A DNA stretch of 64,000 bases from Thelonectria olida (Eukaryota > Ascomycota > Sordariomycetes > Hypocreales > Nectriaceae): positions 1,922,001-1,986,000 of the forward strand of contig JAGPYM010000002.1 of NCBI GenBank assembly GCA_020736575.1, read 5' to 3'. The notes below the pieces were generated by a model, which ran no database searches, had not been told where the DNA came from, and was given only the letters and a program-made list of their open reading frames with translations. Position 1 is the stretch's first letter; each line of letters opens with the position of its first letter. Below, one piece after another: positions 1 to 11,283 of the stretch. The translations under genes were made by a program, and so were the position numbers.

Positions 1-2500
1 TAGCCCGCCCAAAACATCCTTCGGATTCTCGGGCCTGTTTGCAAACGACAGGAAAGGGGTCGAGCTATCTACTTATCCTATGTTCATTGAGTACGAAGTA
101 GCTTGGACTGTGTTCCTCAGACCAACCATGGAAGGCATCGAAGGAGTTGTTCCAAGGGGGACGTCACGTGGGCTCACCCCAAGGGACGCCTCGGTGGCCG
201 TCCAACTCTCATGTCCCCTCGATCAACTCTAAACCAACCATCATGACCAACCACCCTAACCACCACCTTGCCTGGCAATGCATTCATGGTCTCCACTCTC
301 CCCTACGACATTCAGCCACGTCTTCCGCGTTTTGGGGACCAGAAGAAGCATCGTCCCCCGCCTATCGAACCATCGGAGCTCTGGCAAGCCGCATTGGGAC
401 ATCTCGGAGCATACCCTTCCATGTTTACACTGGTGATTATGGACATGCACCCCGCATCACCAGGGCATCCTTTCACCACGTGTGGGCGACAAAGGCCGCT
501 TAATAGGAGTACCGAGCGGAACGGTGCGCCAACGAGCGGTTCGAGCCGAAGCCATCTCTGGCTGCGGCAGTCCTCAAAGTTGTGGACGCTTACCACTATA
601 GGAATTCGGGCTGGCCTTTGCCTCGGTCGACACAATACGTTCCCATTATCTTTGCCCGTGAGATATCGAAAAGTGTTGCTGAGTCGGGGTCGCTTGTCAT
701 GGCCGGAGAAGTGATGTTCATTATTCATGTCCAGTATCCGATTGGAATACCACAGCCTGGACGACAACTCCATCGTGTCCACTCTATGTGACACTTCTAT
801 GGACCTGCTTGGCATACCCATGGTTCGGCGTTGATTCTCATCATCCAGAAGGGGCAGTTGCCCTGTTTTTCCTCCTGTTATTCTTCACCCGACAGCCCCG
901 AGCATCCATCAGCCTTGTTCTCCTTTGAGATTGCTCCGCATCGCTCCAGACTTTTGCATGTCGCATGCGTAGTCACATCGTCAACGTGACAACGAGCGCC
1001 AGTGGCACCTATGCCTCATCTGTCCGGCAATGCCGGCCAGGATACAGGTCAGAGAATGTGGGGAAGCCATGTTGAACTCAGGCCATTAGTCGCACTTGGA
1101 ACTCGTCGCGAGATTCCGACGGATAGGGCAACCGTTCCTTGTCGTGGCAATATTTCGAACGCCTGGGAGCTTGTTTGGAAGCCTCGCCAGCGAGAGGCTT
1201 CTCCGAGAAACGTACGAGGACAGAAGACTTGACAGCAACGATTTGATGACAGCTTCCAAGTGGAAGCCTACGGGCTGGTTCCCGACGTGCCGAAATTTAA
1301 ATGCTAGGAATCTCATATATCCCAAACATGGTCGAAATGCTCACAATGGCTAGAATCGCGTGTTGTCTATACCTTTGGCCTAGATGACGAGCATCAGTTG
1401 AAGGGGCCGAGCTCAGCTTCTTCAGGCAGATGGACCAAATCTCGCATTCCCCGTTCACATCCTTATATTAGCAACAACTATAGCATAGCATCTACCTCCT
1501 TGGATTCAGGGATCTCGGGGCTAAGATGGACGATTACTTCGGTGTGAAGGAGGAGCTCTGCTTTGTCTCGACGCTACGAGCATATTCGGATCAGGATACC
1601 GATCTCACAGCCCAAGCTCAACTTCGGCAACGATCGGAGTCCGTTGCACTAAGGGAACACACGATGTTAGTGTCTTCGGGTACGATATCCCTTAGCTCAT
1701 TTCTGATGCAAGACATTCGAATACATTCTGAGAACGGTGTGGCAGCTGCGGTGAGGATGCCTTCATGGTGGGTGTGGGCCGACGTGTAAGTGAAAGATGG
1801 ATGCCGACACCCACCAACCCCCTCGTGATGGAGTCTGCGGAAAGCGCCAACGCTCTACGCTCGCCATCCGAGAATATCAAGGTACGAGTGCTACAGCTTG
1901 TCCCTTCATTCTAGTCGAGGACAACGGTACACAATGACAAGCAATACCACCAATGACAATAACAAGCTATCGAATCCGCACCAACTCCACCGCTCAACCA
2001 TGGCAATAACAACTCACACTTCAGGGGCAGCGAGGGCCCGACCATAAGTTATGAGAGAGGTCGTGGTCACGGGCCGCATAAACCCTAGCAGAATGCGGTA
2101 TATGTCCTCCGTGTACCAATAAGAAAGCCCTCCAATGAGAATACAAGACGACAGCCTCCGCTATTTCAGGTTCGCGACCTTCCTGCGGCCATCAAGTGTG
2201 GCTCAATTACTCGTAGAGGCTTCGAAGCCCGAGGCCCCGAGGCCAAGCCCAATAAATGTCACGGAGACTGTTCCCGGCGACTTCTTGAAGCCAAGTGAAG
2301 TTAACCTGCCCATGTCACATAGGTCATCCACACGACCGGCTCTGTATGATGTTGATTAAACATGCGAGTTCGCATCGCCGCCGAAGACGCAGAGACGGCC
2401 CGCAACCCGGACACTGCCTCTGGGATGGAGCGGCGGCTCTTCCAGAGTAGCCTCATTCCTGACATCACGACGTTTGGTGGTGTTGCGCTGAGCAGGAAAG
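1..2500. other. intergenic region upstream of the cellobiohydrolase
   Basis: I find no supportable gene here. Open frames exist on both strands (for example around 268-714 and 312-821), but they overlap each other, mostly lack ATG starts and carry no recognisable motif. The proximal part is presumably the promoter of the GH7 gene that starts at 2669. Confidence 0.55.
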
Positions 2501-2554
2501 CCACGCCCTCTAGAGAGCGACCGAATGTCCACGGACCTTGACAGAACTACTGAG

Positions 2555-2569
2555 GGCTAATGTATATAA
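2555..2569 (+). promoter_or_regulatory. GGCTAA motif next to a TATA box, cellobiohydrolase promoter
   Basis: GGCTAA (2555-2560) is followed two bases later by TATATAA (2563-2569), about 100 bases before the ATG of the GH7 gene. GGCTAA/GGCTAR is the published binding motif of XlnR/Xyr1-type cellulase activators. Its function here is inferred from the match and its position. Confidence 0.45.
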
Positions 2570-2668
2570 GTCTGGAATGCCTCTCGGAATCCAGAGACTA
2601 TCCTCATCCCAAACCTCCACCAACACCTCCTTAATCCACCTCGACAATACCTTGAGATCTTTGGCACA

Positions 2669-4307
2669 ATGCTTCAGAAGTTTGCCGCCGTCTCGGCCTT
2701 GATTGCTGCAGTCAAGGCCCAGCAGGCTTGTACCTTGACCACCGAGACTCACCCCAAGCTGTCTTGGTCTAAATGCACCACCAGCGGCTGCAGCACCGTC
2801 TCCGGCTCCGTCGTTGTTGATGCCAACTGGCGATGGACCCATCTTACTTCAGGAAGCACAAACTGCTATACTGGAAATGAGTGGGATACCTCCGTCTGCA
2901 CTAGCAACGAAGTATGCGCTGAGAAGTGTTGCGTGGACGGTGCCGACTACTCGGGCACTTACGGAGTCACCACCAGCGGCAACCAGCTTAACCTCAAGTT
3001 CGTCACTAAGGGCGCCTACAGCACCAACATCGGTAGCCGTCTCTATCTTCTCGAAGATGACGACACCTATCAGATGTTTACCCTGCTCGGCAATGAGTTT
3101 ACCTTTGATGTCGATGTTTCTGCCATCAGCTGCGGTCTGAATGGTGCCCTTTACTTTGTGTCCATGGCCGAGGACGGTGGAAAGGGCCAGTACAGCGGCA
3201 ACAAGGCTGGCGCAAAGTACGGTACTGGTTACTGCGACGCCCAGTGCCCTCGTGATCTGAAGTTCATCAATGGAGCGGTAAGTATTTCAACGTCTGGCAT
3301 GGTCTCAACAGCCGCTAATCAACATCGATAGGCCAACGTCGAGGACTGGGAGCCATCGTCAGATGACATCAACTCGGGTGTTGGTGGCGTCGGTAGCTGC
3401 TGCCCTGAGATGGATATCTGGGAGGCCAACGACAAGGCGACGGCCTTCACTCCCCATCCCTGTGACTCGCTCACCCAGCACTCGTGCAGCGGAAACGACT
3501 GCGGTGGCACTTATTCGGATACTCGATATGCCGGTGACTGCGATCCCGATGGCTGCGACTTCAACTCGTACCGCCAGGGCAACAAGACCTTCTATGGCAG
3601 CGGCTCCAGCTACAATGTCGATACATCCAAGAAGATGACTGTCGTCACCCAGTTCGTCAAGGGTAGCAATGGCAAGCTGTCCGAGATCAAGCGTCTCTAT
3701 GTTCAGAATGGAAAGGTCATTGCCAACTCCGCATCCAAGATCTCCGGCGTCACCGGGAACTCGATTACCTCTGCCTACTGCACTGCCCAGAAGAAGGTCT
3801 TTGGTGACACCGACTCCTTTACTGACCACGGCGGTCTCAGCCAGATTAGCGATGCTCTGGCTTCCCCCATGGTTCTTGTCATGAGCTTGTGGCACGATGT
3901 AAGTCTTCGACCGCTCCGAACACCCATTCAATTCTGGACGCTCTGAAACTAACCTTGTTCTCTCGCAGCACTACGCCCACATGCTCTGGCTCGACTCTAC
4001 ATACCCCGTTGATTCCACCAGCGCCGGCGCCCAGCGCGGTCCCTGCTCCACCAGCTCCGGTGTCCCCAGCGACCTCGAGAAGAACGTTCCCAACTCATCC
4101 GTCTCCTTCTCCAACATCAAGTTCGGTCCCATCGGCACCACCTACAGCGACGACGGCTCCGACGACGGTGGTGATGACGGTGGTGACGACGACACCGCCG
4201 TCCCCAAGTATGGACAGTGCGGCGGCCTCAACTGGACCGGTAGCACGACTTGCGTCTCTGGCAGCACCTGCACCAAGGCCAACGACTACTACTCCCAGTG
4301 CCTGTAA
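2669..4307 (+). CDS. GH7 cellobiohydrolase (CBHI/Cel7A type) with C-terminal CBM1
   Basis: Secreted reducing-end exo-cellulase that releases cellobiose from crystalline cellulose. Three exons (2669-3277, 3332-3898, 3969-4307), all in phase 0, give 504 residues, the usual length for the family. The signal peptide is about residues 1-17, ending AVKA before a Gln-Gln start. The GH7 domain runs to about residue 445 and has the active-site motif E-M-D-I-W-E at residues 229-234. E229 is the expected nucleophile, D231 the helper and E234 the acid/base. [15 protein letters not shown] follows the second intron. The CBM1 (about 473-504) keeps its four Cys and the cellulose-binding aromatics (Y473, a Trp, YY). 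The linker is odd: short and rich in Asp and Gly instead of Ser/Thr/Pro. The 3' neighbour, in convergent orientation, is a sugar transporter. An endoglucanase is less likely because the sequence follows cellobiohydrolases throughout. Confidence 0.96.
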
Positions 4308-5008
4308 GCCGGCGACCCCTAGGGCTCATCGGCCTGGCTAAAGAAATGGAGTCTGTCGAGCGGGAAACAAGAAGTGAAGAAACAAGAAGGTTTGGGGGAA
4401 GCATGTGTGAGAAAACATAGCAAGAGGAGAGAGTTGTCTGTGTATTGTTTGTAACTGTCCTTCGGTTCGATTTTCGTTCGCGATTGTTCGCTTCATCTGT
4501 TCATATTTGGAACATTCTTTGAGAGCAAGACACCTTCGTTAGAAACTTGCAATTTACATGTGTTTCTTTTGCATACAATATCAAGAGGGAAAAGACTCCT
4601 GAGCCCATGCCAAGTGACTAAATAAACTTTAGTGCTATCAACACGCTTTTCGAAAGTGATTTCAAGAGACCTTCTCCCGTTGTATTCTCGACATGCCGTC
4701 CAGGCCTTCCATTACACCGGGCTACACGACTCCTCCACGGTCGACACACGGGCAGGTGAGCGCCATCAGGGAAAGTAAACCGATTTATCAGTTTGTCATA
4801 ATGAGACATCGCGCATTCAATCGGGCACGCCAGTGATACCTCGGGTTCAGTTGGTTTTCCTGTCAAGAAGACACGTTCGTAACGTATCCGGGTATATTGC
4901 AACTACTAACTATTCACGTTCGCTTCCTTCAACCACCAAATGTTTCCAGCCATTAACAAAATAGATGGCCAAGTCTCAAATGCGCGGTAACCAATTACTC
5001 GAAACGCT
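4308..5008. other. intergenic, 3' ends of two convergent genes
   Basis: About 700 bases between the stop codons of the cellobiohydrolase (+) and the sugar transporter (-). It should hold both 3' UTRs. I see no gene. Confidence 0.6.
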
Positions 5009-7098
5009 TTAAACAACCTCCTTTCGTCGCTCCGTCTCGCTAATCTCAGCACCATCCTTCAGCTCAACGGGCGCAGACTTCTCCTCGGGGTAGGCCTGGC
5101 CGACACCGAGCATTTGCGCGCCCTTCTCAGTGTGGTCAACACCACCAAAGACGACATCCATCTGCTCCAAAGCCACACCGCGGGTCTCGGGGATGAAGAA
5201 GTAGACAAAGATGCAGAGCAGGATGTTAACCCCGACGAAGAAGAAGAGACACTTCAGGCCCGTCTTGGCAAGGAAGGTCGGGAAGAACTGCTGGAAGATG
5301 GTGTTGGCGACGTTCTGGGACTGCGAGGCCATGCCAACGGCCTGCGATCGGACATTAGCGGAGAAGACTTCGCTGGTCCACATCCACACGACGGCACCCC
5401 ACGAGGGCTTGTAGAAGAAGCTACAGAGAAACATGTCAGTGGAGGCTCTGGAGAGAAAAGGTTTCACGGGGGAAAGCTTACATGAAAAGGAAGAGCATAA
5501 CGACGATGCCAATAGCCGTGGCCTCGTCTTTGGTACCGTTGACATCGGGGGTGGCAAGACCAATCACGGGAACAATCAACATGCACACAGCCATGCCAAT
5601 GGCACCGACCATGAAGAGCCATCGGCGGCCAAAGCGGTCGGCAGTCCAGGCGGCGTTGAGAGTGAAGAGAATACCAAAGGTGGCCCAAAGAGCGTTGATG
5701 AGGTTGCTATCCAAAAGGGTCAGTCTTGGAGATCATGTTACAGGGGTAATTGGAGACTTACATCTTCTGGGTGTCTTTCCAAACCTTCTTGTAGATGGCA
5801 GTAGAGTAGGAGTTGAGAGTACCCTGGCCGGTGAGCTGCTGGCCAACGTTGAGGACGAAGGCAAGACCCAATCGCTTGCGAACAGACTTGTCCTTCCAGA
5901 GAGCCATGTAACCAACAGTAGAAATCTCATTCTCGTACTCAATGGCCTCGCGAATGGCCAGCAGCTCCTCCTCAACCTCCTCCTCAGTTTCGCGGATGGT
6001 GCGCAGAGCGGCACGGGCAGCATCGATGTTGTTGTTCTTCTTGACATGCCAGCGGGGGGACTCAGGCTGGAAGGGAAGGCAGACGATGATAATGATAGGC
6101 ATCATGATCTGGAAGATGACGACCATGCGCCAGTCCCACTCGCCAAGCTGGACGCGGTGCAAACCGCAGGCGTAGTTGATCCAGTAGGCGATGAAGGCGC
6201 CGACAGAGTAGTTGAGCTGCCAGAAGGTCATGACAACACCACGGATGGAGGCTGGGACGACCTCATTGATGTAGACGGGGCCGGCGGCTGTAATGACGGT
6301 TAGACATTGTTCATAGCCCTGTTGTAGACAAGAAAGAAGCAGACATACTCAGAGCTGTGCCCTGGCCAATACCGATGAGAACACGACCAAAGATGAAGAC
6401 ACCGAGCTTGCCACGGGGAGCAAAGCACTGAACGAAGGTGGCGATGATGGTGATGAAGCAACCAATGCCCATGCCCCATCGTCTACCGAGGAAATCAGAC
6501 TATTGAGATAGATGTCAGTACGAATACACACACGCGTGTGGAGATGTATCATAGCCAAGCAATAGACGTGGGGGTCCGCAAGGCGAAGAAGAGGGTGTGC
6601 TGGGTGTGGCGAGTGGTGTAGTCGACGGGCAAGGGTTGCAGGTAACGGAGAAAACATACCAGAGGGCCACCGATGAAGAAGCCACTGACAATGGCACCGA
6701 TGGTGTAGCATGTGTTGATCAGGCCGACGGTATAGCTGTCTTTGTCCTACAAAATAGAGGTTAGTTTTATTATAGGACTCGGAGTTGTCTTGAAGAGCCA
6801 AGCCATCGCCAAGACACGGGGAGATAGTAGGCTAGTCGAGTTATGTGGGAGGGTGTGGCCGGGAGAGAAACATACAAGGTCGAGATCGAAATATTTAAGC
6901 CAGTGGTCTGAAGCTTGAAGGGCCTTTTTGATACGAGGTTTGGTTAGTTATCGGGATATCTTAATGATATGATGAAGGGCGGGAGGGGAAATGTAAGATA
7001 CATACATTGAAGACACTAGAATCAAAGCCATAGAGCGTCATGCATGAAGCAGCGACGAGGCAAATGAACCAGTTGTACGCACGCGTACTCATCACCAT
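5009..7098 (-). CDS. MFS sugar transporter (sugar porter family)
   Basis: Plasma-membrane sugar importer of the major facilitator superfamily, predicted 513 residues with 12 membrane segments. Seven exons: 7098-7006, 6923-6876, 6746-6660, 6499-6349, 6287-5762, 5706-5482 and 5420-5009. The lengths sum to a multiple of three and each junction has GT..AG. The ATG lies in a good context (CCAAGATGG). Sugar-porter hallmarks are visible: YGFDSSVFN in segment 1, SDFLGRRWG after segment 2, the GRVLIGIGQG stretch, QPESPRWH after segment 6, NVGQQLTGQGTLNSY in segment 7, and PETRGVALEQMD at the C-terminus. The substrate (hexose, cellobiose or another sugar) cannot be read from sequence. Its place next to a cellobiohydrolase makes uptake of cellulose-derived sugar plausible, which is an inference. 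Confidence 0.93.
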
Positions 7099-10000
7099 CT
7101 TGGCGGTTGATGGTGGTGTTTCTCTTGGTCGAATTCGTCCAAATAGATTGCGAAGGAGGGAGAGTTGAGCGGTCGTATATCCGTGGGTCTCGACAACGAA
7201 ACTTGGAGGAGCGAGTCGTTGGGCCGGGGAGGAACGCAAAGAGAGATTGATCGAGATGCTTTCTTGGGGAAGAAAGACCTTGAAATGAATAAAAGAAAGA
7301 AGAGGAGATGAGGATGTGGTGAAGGATGGCTGGAGTGAAGGAGGAGAAGAAGACGAAAAAGGGCCTTCCAAGCTCGTCTTTTTATCTTTCCCCAAGCAGG
7401 CCCATAGAGTCGCAGTGACCCTCTCTCTCACCTCACTTAATCAATCGACACCCCCCCTTCCGGTCGGGGGAAGCTTGGGGAGGGGAGGCAAAAGAGCGGC
7501 GGAGGCGGCATCTTGGTGCCCCAGACCCCAGACGAATTGATTGAGGGAACGGGATCCTCTTTTTTTTTTTGGGTTGAATCTCTTTAGCGAATTTGGCGGG
7601 ACTCCACCGCCGGGTATGATTTGGAGACTAGGAACATCCGAACGTGGTTGCGAGTGGTTGTCAAGGCGTGTCTTTGCGTGTAGAGGTGATGGGGGGGGAG
7701 GGGAAAGGCCGAGAGGAGAGGAGGTGTGGTTGTGGATAGGGTCAAGGGTTGGGTTACGTGGGTACCTGCACACGGGAGGTGGCATGTGGTAGTCCATGGA
7801 CCGTACATGTTCTTGATAAGGTATTCTATGGAAAAGAAATGTATTCAGTTAACACGGACATGGTCATCTTTATCGTACCTTCCCCAGGCGAGCCAAGGTC
7901 AAAGTGAGGTGAGTCCAGGAAGGAGGGACCGGTCAAGGACACAAGGGGCAGTTTCGTTAGCTTGGTTTGAAGGAAATGGAGTCATGGACCAGGGTCCATC
8001 GACTCCCATCTGCCTACGGATATTCTTCGTATGTGCGACTCTCTTGCTTTCCTCTTATTGTTGCCTTGTCAATTGTTAAACGATTCAATCACAGTTCAAT
8101 TCAACACCCCCAACGCCAAGGCCCAGAACCGTCTCTTCCTGTCCTGTTCCTCGAATGCAACAATAAATTCCCGGCCTGTTTCCGTTCACACTCAAGACAG
8201 ACACCCTTGTCACCTCCACCTGCTCGTCGACTGCAACACAACAGCGTATGTTTAACTTTCAACTTGTACGGCCCTTTTTCATTTAATTAACATTCAATTC
8301 ATTCTTTGTCGTTTCTCCGAGATGCAATGCAATCTCTCCCCCATCTCATCTTGAACCCCCATACTCCTCTCTCCCGCCCCCAGACTTTCTCCTCCATCTC
8401 TCCGCTCTCCCTCCTGACTCGAGTCTGGGGGAAACTAACATCAACCAAGAAAAAAACCGGGGATCGAGTGGTGTGGAGATTCGGGCCATTCTCTTCCCTT
8501 GGCATGATGAAGCCGTGACCAGCGGCTGAATTGAGCGTCGCCCGCAGTCGTGAGATGGTGTGGTCTCGAGCACCGCGTCCTCTCATTGGAGCAGAATTAT
8601 TCCTCCGTCCCAGCCGACATTCAATTCCCACCAATCACAAATCCTTCTCCTCTTCTTCTCCAGAGTCGTTGGAGCTCCCGCCCTTCCCCGCATCCATGGC
8701 TGTTAAGCTTCGTGGAGAAAGAGGAGAATCCCCAAGTTTTCGTTTTTCCAGCGACCTGAAGATGATGGGGATATTTTGCCGGGCTCGAGTCGCTTGTTGT
8801 TTGACGACGTTGCAACTTTGTGGATAAGACCAAGATGCTTATAAGATTCAAAGCGAGATCTAGGTGAACCATTAGCTCTTATACAGCTATAGCATATCAC
8901 CCAATATAACCATCGCAAGACTCATTCAAACAATAAACAAGGGATCGAGGCCAAGGAGAGATCAAAGCACTCGTTATCCGTATTTTCATAACACCAAAAA
9001 AAACACCAAGAATAATATGGACGGACATCCGTCCCATGTTCCCGACCCCTCTCGCCATACAACACAACAACGACAACAACAACACCACCGTCATACAACA
9101 GCAGTTTCTCCTCTCCTCGCTTGCCTCTCATCCCCGTGCCTCCCATCTCCAATAAATCACTTCATCTTGCTAGCATACGATTTTCCCAGCAACCACCACC
9201 CCCGGCACACTTGGGGAACGCCAGCGCCGCTGGCCACATGCCCAGAACCTCGTTCCTGCACCGCTCAACGCCACGAGGTCACCACCGTCTTAAGCGTATA
9301 TATGCATGAATCAGGGACTGTGATGAGTTCTCCCGCCCGAGAGATGGCATGCAAAGAATTGACCGATTTTATCCAGCCAACGAGGGACTCGAACCTCCCA
9401 CGACCACCACAAGCCACCAACACACTCCCCCATCTTCATCTTCCTCCCACCCCCAAACCTTTTGAGGGATGGGAATGGGGTATGGGGGTCTCCCTCCCTC
9501 AAGCCCTGCAGTTCCAAGACTGTGGGTGCCGTGATGCCGTTCCAACCGATTCGGTGCCGCACCGAGACGCGCTTGACCCCAGATCATCGTCCTATTCAAG
9601 TCATTCCAGTCCCCGCCTTTTGGGTCCTTTTTCCCCCGTCAAGGGACAAGACATTCGTAGTCGAAAAGCCAATGGGAAAGAAAGCTGGCATGAGGGTTAA
9701 CATCCCGTCCGACAGACATTTCTCCACCCATCACAATCTCGAGATCTGCCCGCTAGTGTCTGTTGTGCATGTCATGCTTGATTTAATTCTCTGTCTAACC
9801 AAACTACGTTCCTATTGCTGCATCTTGCGAGAATCCAGACCTTCATAGCCGTGCCTCTACTACTGCGAAAAAGGAGGTGTCATGGCCAGGTGTCTCGCCC
9901 CCCCCATTACAGCCCCAAGTCGATTCGCCAAGGCTTGTCCAAGCCCTCTTGGCGATATCCCGACTTGTATCCTTCGTCCGTCTATACATGGAATTAATGC

Positions 10001-10365
10001 CCGGAAACAGATGTGTTTTGTACTGCAGAGATCCCGGTTCAAAAGTTCCTCCGATACCATCGCACTCGGTGCCAACACTACATATCACCAGACACGATGA
10101 ACCCATCCCGATTCCCAATCCTTTCGCCTGTGTGGAACGATGTCAGCTCTCATCCTTCCTCTTGGCGAATGGCGGATCGTACTTAGGCTGATTACCCCCC
10201 GTCGCAAGATGTCGATCTCCCCAGTGCAGTTGCAGTTGCACCTCAATCAGACCTTGTCATGGCTATCCGTATTCAGTTGGCAGGCCTTGCAGCATTGATG
10301 AAACCCTCCGCTGCCCACTTGTCAGACCCGGGCCGAGTGGCACCTCCCGTCAATGGGGCCATGGC
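7099..10365. other. intergenic, pyrimidine-rich, no supported gene
   Basis: About 3.3 kb upstream of the transporter. It contains a T11 tract near 7560, many CT-rich patches (8300-8700) and CA/CAA-rich stretches (9060-9160). A 227-codon ATG frame at 9017-9700 is low-complexity and resembles nothing I know. I treat the region as promoter and leader DNA. Confidence 0.5.
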
Positions 10366-10617
10366 TTACCCCTCCATATATATCAACTCTCCCTTGTCAT
10401 TCAACCAAATGATGATATCGAGGTTAATCTGGCTCCAGACAGTGCCATTCTTCGATTCGCATTGTCCCCGGCGGTAATGAGCATCGACAAGAGTCAGATT
10501 TCCGGACTTGTTCTCCAAGCAACACGCATGTTGACCAACCCCGAGGACGCCCAGAATCATCAAAACGACGAAACCCAGAGCGAAGGCCAGCGTTCCGATG
10601 AGCTTAATATGATTCAT
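10366..10617 (-). CDS. possible small secreted or signal-anchored protein
   Basis: An intact ATG frame of 83 codons without introns. Residues 7-29 form a strong hydrophobic segment (signal peptide or anchor) after MNHIKL. The rest is hydrophilic with three Cys (two adjacent, one later) and three N-glycosylation sequons (NKS, NLT, NGT). This layout is typical of small secreted fungal proteins. I do not recognise a family. It sits alone between the transporter and the Zn2Cys6 gene, on the same strand as both. Chance is a real alternative because no homologue or splice pattern backs it up. Confidence 0.4.
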   Translation of the reverse strand: MNHIKLIGTLAFALGFVVLMILGVLGVGQHACCLENKSGNLTLVDAHYRRGQCESKNGTVWSQINLDIIIWLNDKGELIYMEG

Positions 10618-11283
10618 AATGCTGAAAGTTATCTTCCTTTATGTATGAGCAGTCGACGCCCAGATACCTTCGTCCTTCAACGTTAAGGGTAACGAGAGAG
10701 GAGACAACGCTTAAAGATGCTGATGTAGGTGCTCCAAAACACCGAATCGCTCGAGGATGGGGCCTTGCAAATCCCATCCCAAGGCCATTCTTTCCCTACT
10801 TGTCTCGAGTAGAGTAGATTGAGAACATCCTATCCAGCACGCGCTGCTACACAGATACCATGGCGCAGACAAACCCGTGAGTGGCCTTGGATAGCCCCAC
10901 GTGTGGGCAGAATGGGCCCTTATCTCAGGTTGCACAGGTCCTGGTGCAGGTACGAATGCAGACATTCCACGGTTGCTTCCTTTCCCAGAGATTCCGGTAA
11001 TAGGACCTGATCTGAATAGATATTGGATACTTTGACCGATTACCCTTGTCATTTCTAATATCGACTTCCTACCCCCCTCAAGGTAGAGAATCTTTGATGC
11101 CTCTCACGTTTCAAAGTATTGGAGCCGTGCTCTTCCTAATACCCTGCTTGCTTAGGGGCAGATGGGTGTAGGTGGAGATAGTGGTAGATTCGAGGGGCGT
11201 AAATAAGTATGTTGTACTTGATTCTCCATCTAGACATCATTCGTGTACCATTGCCTTCCGCTCCACGTATTCGGCGCGGCTTG
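10618..11283. other. intergenic
   Basis: About 670 bases between the small ORF and the 3' end of the Zn2Cys6 gene. I see no gene or notable repeat. Confidence 0.5.

Noticed and set aside
5482..6303. 273-codon frame antisense to the sugar transporter
   Set aside because: It is the mirror of conserved transporter exons and has no motif of its own.
9380..9402. Possible tRNA 3' end on the minus strand (GGTTCGAGTCCC)
   Set aside because: The T stem does not pair properly and the upstream minus-strand sequence has no D or anticodon arm.
9017..9700. 227-codon ATG frame
   Set aside because: Low-complexity His/Gln/Pro/Ser translation without domain or splice evidence. It lies in promoter-like DNA.
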